Source of the DNA: a bacterium | Lineage (GTDB): Bacteria > Krumholzibacteriota > Krumholzibacteriia > LZORAL124-64-63 | NCBI GenBank assembly: GCA_016712675.1 | Contig: JADJQR010000001.1 | Location: forward strand, 744,001 to 808,000 | Length of the DNA: 64,000 bases | Reading direction: 5' to 3' | In this document: positions 8,186-15,502 of the stretch, in pieces | Layout: each line of letters opens with the position of its first letter | Position numbering within the stretch: position 1 is the stretch's first letter | Made by a program: the position numbers and the translations under genes | Notes under the pieces: model-generated | The model's database searches: none | Told to the model about the DNA's origin: nothing | Seen by the model: the letters and a program-made list of their open reading frames with translations, nothing else

Positions 8186-9646
8186 ATGAGGAAATCCGCT
8201 GCCTGGATGTGCGTGGCGATGCTGGCCTCGGCGCTGTTGTCGCCGGCCGGTCCGGCGCGGGCCGATGACCTGAGCGAGCGCTGGGGAGTCGGCTTCCAAC
8301 TCGGGTTGCAGAAGATGGTCGGCGGCGACCATGACTACTCGAACGTCGACCAGAACGGGACCCTCTGGCTGCGGAACGGGCTCAACCCGAACTGGTCACT
8401 CGAGGCAGGGCTGAACTACGGTTGGGTGCGCCCCGGCGCACGCAGCGGCGAGGACGCCGGCCTGACGTTCGACAGCGTGCATGCCTACTACACGACGACC
8501 CTGCACGGGATGATCGGGTTCCGGCGCCACTTCGCGTCCGAGTCCCGGTTCGTGCCCTATGCTGGCCTCTATGCCGGCTACCTCGACTGGCGCGTTCGCG
8601 ATCAGAACGGCATCGACGGCGTGGGCCTGATGCCCGACGGCGAGGTGCTGCACGGCTACGACACGAGCGGGCGGAGCCATATCCTGCACGGCCAGAATCT
8701 CACGGGCACGCTCGGCCTCGGCGTCGAGTGGTTCGTCGGCGAGAACTCGAGCCTCGACCTCGGTGCGCGCTACACCTACATCATCGACAACGACCTCGAC
8801 ACCATCGGCAGCGGCAACCTGTGGGGTCCGAACGAGGTCGACGCCAACAACGGCCTCCTCGAAGCGTACGTCGGTTTCGCCTGGTACTGGGGCGGCAACA
8901 AGGACCATGACGGCGACGGCATCCTGGATGACGTCGATGTCTGCCCGGAAGCGCCGGAGGACTTCGATGGCTGGCAGGACACCGACGGCTGTCCGGATCT
9001 GGACAACGACGCCGATGGTGTCGTCGATATCGCCGACGGCTGTCCGAACGATGCAGAGGACCGCGACGGCTACCGTGACGAGGACGGCTGCCCGGACCCG
9101 GACAACGACGGTGACGGCGTCCTCGATGCCCACGACAAGTGCCCGGACCAGGCCGAGGATCCCGACGGGTTCCAGGACCAGGACGGCTGCCCGGACCCGG
9201 ACAACGACGGCGATGGCGTCAACGACGCCGCCGACCTGTGCCCGGACACCCCGGCCGGCGTCAAGGTCAGTGCGGACGGCTGCCCCGTGGCCGCGGAGAT
9301 CCAGGCCGCCATGGTACTCAAGGGCGTCCGCTTCAAGACAGGGTCGGCGCAGCTGGACCCGTCGTCGGTGACGGTGCTCGAGGAAGTGGCCGCGTCGCTC
9401 AAGGCCTGGCCGCGCGTGCGCGTCGAGGTGCAGGGGCACACCGACGACATCGGCGCTGCCGAAGCGAACCGGAACCTCTCGGCCCAGCGCGCCGAGTCCG
9501 TACGCGAGTACCTGATCGGTGCCGGCGTTGAGCCCGAACGGCTGACAGCGGTCGGCTACGGCGAGGACCTGCCGGTGGCCGACAACACCACCGAAGCGGG
9601 ACGCCAGGCGAATCGGCGTGTCGAATTGATCCGGACGGACCGCTGA
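8186..9646 (+). CDS. OmpA-family outer-membrane protein with TSP3 calcium repeats
   Basis: The ATG at 8186 follows AGGAGG at 8173-8178 and gives 486 residues. After a signal peptide (cleaved near ARA|DDL), residues 30-240 form an eight-strand-type barrel rich in aromatic strand ends (LEAYVGFAWYWGG is the last). Four thrombospondin type 3 repeats follow (DxDxDGxxDxxDxCP, residues 245-370). The C terminus is an OmpA peptidoglycan-binding domain with VEVQGHTDDIG and LSAQRAESVREYL, and the NRRVEL end. It anchors the outer membrane to the wall. The Asp/Cys-rich linker probably binds calcium and sets the distance. It is a stand-alone gene closed by a hairpin at 9672. Confidence 0.93.
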   Translation: MRKSAAWMCVAMLASALLSPAGPARADDLSERWGVGFQLGLQKMVGGDHDYSNVDQNGTLWLRNGLNPNWSLEAGLNYGWVRPGARSGEDAGLTFDSVHAYYTTTLHGMIGFRRHFASESRFVPYAGLYAGYLDWRVRDQNGIDGVGLMPDGEVLHGYDTSGRSHILHGQNLTGTLGLGVEWFVGENSSLDLGARYTYIIDNDLDTIGSGNLWGPNEVDANNGLLEAYVGFAWYWGGNKDHDGDGILDDVDVCPEAPEDFDGWQDTDGCPDLDNDADGVVDIADGCPNDAEDRDGYRDEDGCPDPDNDGDGVLDAHDKCPDQAEDPDGFQDQDGCPDPDNDGDGVNDAADLCPDTPAGVKVSADGCPVAAEIQAAMVLKGVRFKTGSAQLDPSSVTVLEEVAASLKAWPRVRVEVQGHTDDIGAAEANRNLSAQRAESVREYLIGAGVEPERLTAVGYGEDLPVADNTTEAGRQANRRVELIRTDR

Positions 9647-9671
9647 CCCGCGGCGGGACTGATTGCACGCT

Positions 9672-9702
9672 GGGGCCCCGGGTACTGGCTGCCCGGGGCC
9701 CC
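9672..9702 (+). terminator. Hairpin terminator after the OmpA gene
   Basis: Perfect 11-base arms (GGGGCCCCGGG / CCCGGGGCCCC) with a 9-base loop lie 26 bases after the stop. There is no T-run. Confidence 0.6.
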
Positions 9703-9726
9703 GTTGCGCCGACGTGGCGCGGGGGG

Positions 9727-10044
9727 ATGGGCATCGTGGGCACGCTGCGGGAACTGTGGGCGGGACGTCTGCCTTTGGCCGAAACGCTGGGCATCTGGGG
9801 CCTGCTGCGCGGTCTGATGCTCAACGCGGGCTGTTCGGCCGTGGCGCTGTCCATCTGGCTGACGAGCGACCGCGCGGCGGCATCGGCGTTCGCCCTGTTC
9901 ATCCACTACCTGCCGGTGCCCTACAACGTCGTCATCGCGGTGGGGGGCTGGCGGGCTGCCTCACAACCGGGCCGTTCGCCGCGCACGCGAGCACTCGGCC
10001 GCGCAGCCGCCCTGGTGATGGCGGCCCTCTTCATGCTGGTGTGA
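9727..10044 (+). CDS. Small integral membrane protein, three predicted segments
   Basis: The 105-residue product has hydrophobic segments at about 20-43 (GIWGLLRGLMLNAGCSAVAL), 52-75 (ending with the PYNVV turn) and 88-105. The WGxLRGxxLN...PYNVxxxxGxWRAA pattern is one I associate with small uncharacterised inner-membrane proteins. It overlaps the convergent LON-domain gene by 14 bases. Function unknown. Confidence 0.6.
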   Translation: MGIVGTLRELWAGRLPLAETLGIWGLLRGLMLNAGCSAVALSIWLTSDRAAASAFALFIHYLPVPYNVVIAVGGWRAASQPGRSPRTRALGRAAALVMAALFMLV

Positions 10045-10630
10045 GCCACTCCAGTGCGAGCCCGGCCCTGGCCTCCGGATCCAGCTCGATGAACGCGCGT
10101 CGGCGCTGCGCCGCTTCCAGGGGGAGCGTGTGCAGCAAAAGGTCGGCCAACCGACCGATCTCCACGGTGTCCGCCGCCGCGAAGCCGAAGCCGTCGGCCG
10201 ATCGGCGCAGCGCCGCTAGGAGGGCTTCCCTCAGTCCCGCTTCCGCGGGTCCCGCCGCGCCGGCTTCCGTTTCCGGCAACACCTGTGCGTCCGCCTTGCG
10301 GTAGAGCCGATCGCTGGCCACCTCGACCATGGCCACGCGCGCGAGCGCCAGCAGGATCACCAGCCAGCGACCGTCCTCCAACTCCTCGCTGCGCACGATC
10401 TCGACCAGCGTGCCCAGGTCCGGCAGCGCCGGCCCGCCGCCCTGCGGGTCCCGGGCCTGGGACGGATCGCAGGGTGCCATCACGAAGCGACCGCTGCTGT
10501 CCATCAGGTCGCGCATCAGCTGCCGGTACCGCGTCTCGAAGACGTGCAGCGGCGTCACCGACCCCGGGAACACGAAATAGTCGTCGAGCGGGAAGACGGG
10601 CACGGCGGGGATGATCGGTGTCGTGGTCAC
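10031..10630 (-). CDS. LON peptidase substrate-binding-domain protein
   Basis: The GTG at 10630 (GGAG upstream) gives 199 residues. The start PVFPLDDYFVFPGSVTPLHV and FETRYRQLM match the N-terminal LON domain (PUA-like), and there is no AAA or protease domain. Such stand-alone proteins are cytosolic and about 200 residues. A substrate-adaptor role for Lon or unfolded proteins has been proposed but not proven. It is convergent with the small membrane protein. Confidence 0.88.
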   Translation of the reverse strand: MTTTPIIPAVPVFPLDDYFVFPGSVTPLHVFETRYRQLMRDLMDSSGRFVMAPCDPSQARDPQGGGPALPDLGTLVEIVRSEELEDGRWLVILLALARVAMVEVASDRLYRKADAQVLPETEAGAAGPAEAGLREALLAALRRSADGFGFAAADTVEIGRLADLLLHTLPLEAAQRRRAFIELDPEARAGLALEWLTPA

Positions 10631-10721
10631 GGTGCGGCTCCGGGTTGGGGTGGCGGCCAGGGGGCCCGGTCACACGTGTACCACCGCGACGCCGGTTCCG
10701 CCGCCCGCCCGGCGGCAAAGG

Positions 10722-10752
10722 GAAGGGCCGCCCTGGTGCGGGGCGGCCCTTC
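10722..10752 (-). terminator. Hairpin terminator after the gene at 10771
   Basis: Perfect 12-base arms (GAAGGGCCGCCC / GGGCGGCCCTTC) with a 7-base loop lie 18 bases past the stop of the minus-strand gene. Read on that strand, a short CCCTTT tail follows. Confidence 0.65.
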
Positions 10753-10770
10753 GGCGAAGGCGATAGGAGT

Positions 10771-11379
10771 CTAGCGGAACAGGCCCTTGACGCCGCCCCA
10801 GGTGGTCGGCTCGTCGGCAACGATGCCTTCCTGCTCGAGGCTGACGTTGTCCACGTACATCGTCGAGCTGCCGCCGACGACGGCGCCGGTGTTGGCCATG
10901 AACTGGATCGTCAGGAAGTCGGTGCCCGCAGGGGCCATGAACGAGCCGGAGAACGTCTGCCAGCCGGCGGGCGTGTAGTTGCCCAGCAGGCCCGAGCCCC
11001 CGACGATGCCCACGCCCGACTGCTCGGCGAAGATCTGGACGAAGAAGACGCCGCCCAGGCCGGCCTGGCCCAGCTTGAGGTCGAACGACCAGGTGACCAG
11101 CCCGCCGATGGCGGTGCCCGGCAGCGTGGTCTGCTTCAGCGTCAGGCCGACGGCCTCGCCGAAGTTGGCCATGTACGCGCAGTGATTCCCGGCGGCGCTG
11201 GGGCCGTTGTCGCCGGCTACGACCGAGATCGTGGCGCTGGCGTTGCCGCCCAGCGCCTGCCAGCTGGTCAGGTCACCGGTCTCGAAGCCGGGATTCTCGA
11301 CCGCGTTCGCGAATGCGGTTCCCGCCAGCGCCAGCATCCCGACGCAGACGATCGTCGTGAGCTTTTTCATCGTCATCAT
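10771..11379 (-). CDS. Secreted carbohydrate-binding-like protein with TTWGGVKGLFR tail
   Basis: GAGGAGG precedes three closely spaced ATGs (11379, 11376, 11370); the outermost gives 202 residues. A signal peptide ends near FANA. The mature protein opens with NPGFETGDLTSWQ, the hallmark of CBM4/9-like or choice-of-anchor beta-sandwiches, and has a second edge at MYVDNVSLEQEG. The last eleven residues, TTWGGVKGLFR, align without gaps to the end of the product of 1126-2070. That suggests a shared surface or export tag. The gene lies just downstream of the GH16 gene (50-base gap), so a polysaccharide-related role is plausible. Confidence 0.78.
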   Translation of the reverse strand: MMTMKKLTTIVCVGMLALAGTAFANAVENPGFETGDLTSWQALGGNASATISVVAGDNGPSAAGNHCAYMANFGEAVGLTLKQTTLPGTAIGGLVTWSFDLKLGQAGLGGVFFVQIFAEQSGVGIVGGSGLLGNYTPAGWQTFSGSFMAPAGTDFLTIQFMANTGAVVGGSSTMYVDNVSLEQEGIVADEPTTWGGVKGLFR

Positions 11380-11429
11380 GCAGCCTCCTCGTGTTGCCCT
11401 TCCGCGGTCGCGGCGAGGATCGCCTCGAC

Positions 11430-13247
11430 CTACTTCACCAGCACCAGCTTGCCGGCGGATTCGTTCCCGCCCGCGCGCAGCCGGTAGTGGTAGACGCCGG
11501 CGGCCGCATTGCGCCCGCCCTCGTCACGGCCGTCCCAGCGCACGTCATTGCGCCCCTCGCGGCCGATCCCCTCGAAGGCCGCCACGCGCCGGCCTGCCAT
11601 GTCGAACACGGTAATGTCGTACGGGCCGGCTGCCGGCAGCTCGAAGCGCAGCTCGGTGCCGGCGTTGAACGGGTTGGGTACGTTGCCCAGGATGCGCGCG
11701 CCGGCCGGCCGGACGACCGGATCGTCCACGCCGCTGGCCACGCCGCCGGACCAGTAGATGTCGTCGATCGCGAACTCGCAGGCGACGCCCTGTTCCTCCA
11801 GGATCACGAACTCGTAGCTGAGCATGCGCAGGTCGATGGCCGTGCCGCGCAGGTCGGTGACCGGGATCGAGGCTTGGCCCCACTGCCCGTTGCGCACCAG
11901 GCCGTAGCGCGTCTGGCCCGCCGGGAAGCTCACGTAGTACTGGTTCCCCCACGCGTCGATGAGGCCGATCTTGAAAGTGACGTTGGCCGGGATGCGGATG
12001 CGGAAGTTCAGGTGCCCGTCGCCGAAGCCGAACAGGTTGACCGGCTGCACCGACATGATGCCGGCGCCGAACCAGCCGCGGCTGTTGGTGCGCCAGGCCA
12101 GCACGTCGCTGCCCTCGTACGGCGCGGTGGTGCCGTCGACCAGCGTGCCCTCCCAGACGTAGATGTGCGAGTCGATCTCCGGCACCAGGGCGCTGTTGAC
12201 CGGCGTCGTCTCGGTGTACAGGCCGAAGCTGCCGCCGCGCGCCACCGGCGGGCCCAGGTGCACTTCGCCCTGCCCGTTCCAGCGGTAGGCGCGGACGTAG
12301 TCGACGTACATCGTGGCCGGCAACGGCATCGTCACGGGCAGGCCGCTGGCCGGGTTGCCCAGCTGCCAGCAGTCGGTGAAGGCGCCGCCGATCGCCAGGT
12401 TGGCGATCAGGAAGAACGGGTTGCGCAGCTCGTCGGACTCCTCGTCGATCGTGAACGGCTCGGCGAACAGGTCGTACTCGACGCCGTTATCGACGATCGT
12501 CTGCCGCAGCGAATTCTCGTCCCAGTACAGCCGGTAGGTGAGGAAGCGGCCGGCCAGCGGGTTCGCGTAGTTGTAGTAGGGGCGGTAGTAGACGTCCTCG
12601 GGATCCCAGGCCAGGCTCGCCGCGCCGGACGGGTTGCCGGGGTTGATCGCCGCCTCCGAGTAGAAGATGGTGTTGGCGCCCATCATCTGGTTGACCGTCG
12701 AGTTGTTCAGCCCGTTGCCGCCGTTGTGCGTGTCGTGCAGGTCGCGGTAGACCTTCTTCATGCCCATCTCGAGCATGTCGATCTCGCCGTTGCGCGGCCA
12801 GGCGTAGCTCGCGGTGCCCAGCAGCCAGAACGCCGGCCAGCCGCCCAGGTCCAGGTTCGGCACGCGCACGCGCGCCTCGATCATGCCGTACTTCACCGAG
12901 ACGAACGACTTCGTCTCCACGCGGCCGGACGTGTAGGTCAGCGGGTTGCCCCACTGGTCGACGATGCCCGGCCCGCTTTCCTGCTTCGCGGTGATGCGCA
13001 GCGCCTTGTTGCCCGGCTCGCCCGGCACGTCGGCGATGTCGACGTTCTCGGGTCGGTAGTATTCGAGCTCGCCGTTGCCCCAGCCCCAGTAGCCGTTGCC
13101 GGTCACCTTCAGCCAGTTGTCGAGCGAGTCGAACTCGTCGGCCCAGATCAGCTCGCCGACCTGCGCGCTCGCGGGCGCGACCGCAGCCAGGACGAGGGCC
13201 AGGATGAACATGCTGCGGACGAGCGCGGGGGCGACGGGCTTGCGCAT
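11430..13247 (-). CDS. GH16 family glucanase with FlgD-like C-terminal module
   Basis: The ATG at 13247 (GGGAG upstream) gives 605 residues with a signal peptide (cleaved near ASA|QVG). The GH16 catalytic motif E-I-D-M-L-E occupies residues 155-160: E155 is the nucleophile, D157 the helper and E160 the acid/base. Aromatic cleft residues surround it (GGWPAFWLLG). Residues 330-500 form a second beta-sandwich that may bind sugar. The C terminus is an FlgD-like Ig domain with NVPNPFNAGTE and VYHYRLRAGG, as used for secretion or surface attachment in FCB bacteria. Substrates of the family include laminarin, lichenan and agar; the exact one is not decided. It is transcribed toward the tail-bearing gene at 10771. 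Confidence 0.92.
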   Translation of the reverse strand: MRKPVAPALVRSMFILALVLAAVAPASAQVGELIWADEFDSLDNWLKVTGNGYWGWGNGELEYYRPENVDIADVPGEPGNKALRITAKQESGPGIVDQWGNPLTYTSGRVETKSFVSVKYGMIEARVRVPNLDLGGWPAFWLLGTASYAWPRNGEIDMLEMGMKKVYRDLHDTHNGGNGLNNSTVNQMMGANTIFYSEAAINPGNPSGAASLAWDPEDVYYRPYYNYANPLAGRFLTYRLYWDENSLRQTIVDNGVEYDLFAEPFTIDEESDELRNPFFLIANLAIGGAFTDCWQLGNPASGLPVTMPLPATMYVDYVRAYRWNGQGEVHLGPPVARGGSFGLYTETTPVNSALVPEIDSHIYVWEGTLVDGTTAPYEGSDVLAWRTNSRGWFGAGIMSVQPVNLFGFGDGHLNFRIRIPANVTFKIGLIDAWGNQYYVSFPAGQTRYGLVRNGQWGQASIPVTDLRGTAIDLRMLSYEFVILEEQGVACEFAIDDIYWSGGVASGVDDPVVRPAGARILGNVPNPFNAGTELRFELPAAGPYDITVFDMAGRRVAAFEGIGREGRNDVRWDGRDEGGRNAAAGVYHYRLRAGGNESAGKLVLVK

Positions 13248-13340
13248 GGCGATACTCCCGGTTGCGGCGGGGCGGGACGCCCGGGCGCGCCGGCCGCGGC
13301 CGGCGGGACGGTGCCCGGGGAGGGTCTGGACTGCGTGCTG

Positions 13341-13369
13341 ATTATCCACTTTGTACGGATTGCGAGCAA
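13341..13369 (-). promoter_or_regulatory. Candidate sigma-70-type promoter of the GH16 gene
   Basis: On the minus strand TTGCTC (13369-13364), a 17-base spacer and GATAAT (13346-13341) lie 94 bases before the GH16 start, in the only AT-rich patch between it and the TonB receptor. Confidence 0.5.
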
Positions 13370-13437
13370 AGTATTTTTTCGCAGATGGACAAGAATTTTT
13401 CTCGATCGGGAGGATTCGGCTCCTTGTTGGGGCGCCG

Positions 13438-15471
13438 TCAGTGCAGCTGGACCAGGACCGCGAACGTGCGTCCGGGCTGGGGCAGCCCGATCTGGTCCAG
13501 GCAGACGGTGTCGGCGACGTTCGCAAGTGTCGCCGTGGCTTCGAGATGGCGGCCCAGCGCCCGCGACACGCCCAGGTCGCAGCGCAGCGACGGCGCCAGC
13601 CGGCTGTCCTGGCCGGTGGCCGGGTCGATGGCGAACTGCTGTCCCGTCCAGGCCGCGTCCAGACGCGCGGTCCAGCCGCCGGGCAGGCGTCCGCGCAGGC
13701 CCAGCCCGCCGGAGGCCTCGGGCAGGTTCTCCGGCTGCCGCCCGGTTCCCGCCGCCGGGTCCGTCAACGCGACCGACTGCAGCGTGAGGTGGGCGCTGGC
13801 AGAGAGGCGCCCGACGTCCTGCGAGGCCATCAGCTCCAGCCCGGTCGCCTCCAGCCGGTCGCGGTTGATCCGCTGGAAGCGGCTGTCGGGCGCCGGCAGG
13901 CGCACGCGGACCACCGCGTCGCGCAGCCGGTTGTGGAAGACGACCGCCTGCACCTGCCCGCGGCCCGCGCGCGCGGTCACGCCGGCCTCCCAGGCCAGCA
14001 GGCGCTCGGGCCGCAGGTCGGGGTTGGGAGCGAAGCGGTTCAGCGCGCCCGAGTACAGCTCGCGCAGGGACGGGAAGCGGCTGCGCCGGCTGACTCCGGC
14101 GTGGAGCTGCGTCGTGCCGTCGTCCAGGCCCGCGGACAGGCCCAGGCGCCCGCCCCAGCTGGCAAGGCTGCCGAGCGGCTCCTTGCCGCCTGTCTCGGGT
14201 GTCTGCGCGCCGTCCCAGGCGGCGCCGGCCGAGACCTTCAGGAAGCGCGGCCGCGCGCCGGGGTCCACGACGCGGACGATGGTCTCGCCGCCCAGGCTCC
14301 ACAGGCGCTGCCGGTAGCGGGACGCAGCGTCCGGCAGCACTTCGTCGTGGCGCACGGAGACCAGCGTGAAGGCGCCGCGCAGGTCGGCGCGACGGCCCAG
14401 CGTCTGGTCGCCCAGCAGGCGCATGGTCAGGGTGCGGTCGCGGCCGTCCTCGAAGGCGATGACGCTGTCGTAGGCCGCGTCGGCAAAGGCCTCGATGTCG
14501 GTGCGGCCCGCGTCCAGGCCGAAGCTGGCCTCCACGTCGCCGCGGCCGCCCAGGGGCGAGGCGCGCTCGCCGGTGCCGACCGTTACCACGGCGACGCCGC
14601 GCTCGACGCGCGGGTAGCGCCAGAAGCGGGCATCCTCTTCTGCCACGCCGAGTTCCGCGGCGATGCCCCGGTGTCCGCGCGTGCCGAAGCCGGCGAACGA
14701 GACCCAGCCGCCGCCCTCGCCATCGCGGCGCGCCGAAACGAAGGCGTCGACGGCATGGCTGTCCGTGTTCAGCCGCAGGCCGTCGGGCGCCCCCGGCCGG
14801 TCGGCCAGCCCCCGTGCCAGCGCCTGTCCCGGGGTGTCGCGCCAGCCGAGGCCGGCCCGCACGACCGCGCTGCCGCGGGTGGTTGCCAGCGGCTCGGTCA
14901 CGCGCGCGCTGATCGCCGCGCCGCCGGTCCCGTCCAGTCCCAGGCGCGCCTCGTGGGCGCGCGCGACGGGCGCGCCGGCGGCGCTGCCCACCTTCACCTC
15001 GACCACGCCGCCCAGCACGTTCGGCCCGTGCAGCATCGACGACAGGCCGCGCGTGAACGTCAGCTCCTGCGGGGCACTGGAAGGGATCACCGACGCATCG
15101 GCCCGCGCGTCCCAGGCCAGCGTCAGCGGCACGCCGTCGACCAGCACCGCCACCTGCCGCGAGTCCGAGCCGCGGGTGGAGATCTCCGCCTCGCCGCGCG
15201 AATTCGTCCGCACGTGCAGGTGCGGCATCTCGCGCAGGACCTCTTCCAGCGTGGGGGACGCCGTCAGCACCAGCGAGTCGGGCGTGACGGCAACGGCGCC
15301 GACGCCCGCCGGCGTGGCCTCCGGGCGCACGCCGACGACGACCAGCTCCGGGACGGTGAAGACGGGGCGATCAGGGGTTTGCACGCCGCTCGCGGCCGGC
15401 GCAACGGGCGCGGCAAGGGCAGGGGGCGCGGCCAGCAGGGCCGCGCCCGCGAACAGGACGATGCGCTTCAG
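13438..15471 (-). CDS. TonB-dependent outer-membrane receptor, apparent CTG start
   Basis: An open frame with GTG at 15384 lacks a signal peptide. The same frame upstream encodes KRIVLFAGAALLAAPPALA beginning at a CTG at 15471 that has GGAGG six bases before it, so the real start is probably this CTG. The product would be 677 residues: signal peptide, a TonB-box-like ELVVVGVRP, a plug domain (LEEVLREMPHLHVRTNSRG, VAVLVDGVPL) and a barrel ending FAVLVQLH. It imports a large scarce ligand (metal chelate, vitamin or oligosaccharide) through the outer membrane. It lies 31 bases after the guaA-like gene, so it may be co-transcribed with it. Confidence 0.88.
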   Translation of the reverse strand: MKRIVLFAGAALLAAPPALAAPVAPAASGVQTPDRPVFTVPELVVVGVRPEATPAGVGAVAVTPDSLVLTASPTLEEVLREMPHLHVRTNSRGEAEISTRGSDSRQVAVLVDGVPLTLAWDARADASVIPSSAPQELTFTRGLSSMLHGPNVLGGVVEVKVGSAAGAPVARAHEARLGLDGTGGAAISARVTEPLATTRGSAVVRAGLGWRDTPGQALARGLADRPGAPDGLRLNTDSHAVDAFVSARRDGEGGGWVSFAGFGTRGHRGIAAELGVAEEDARFWRYPRVERGVAVVTVGTGERASPLGGRGDVEASFGLDAGRTDIEAFADAAYDSVIAFEDGRDRTLTMRLLGDQTLGRRADLRGAFTLVSVRHDEVLPDAASRYRQRLWSLGGETIVRVVDPGARPRFLKVSAGAAWDGAQTPETGGKEPLGSLASWGGRLGLSAGLDDGTTQLHAGVSRRSRFPSLRELYSGALNRFAPNPDLRPERLLAWEAGVTARAGRGQVQAVVFHNRLRDAVVRVRLPAPDSRFQRINRDRLEATGLELMASQDVGRLSASAHLTLQSVALTDPAAGTGRQPENLPEASGGLGLRGRLPGGWTARLDAAWTGQQFAIDPATGQDSRLAPSLRCDLGVSRALGRHLEATATLANVADTVCLDQIGLPQPGRTFAVLVQLH

Positions 15472-15502
15472 GACAGGCCTCCGCGGCGCGGGGGCGCCGT
15501 CG

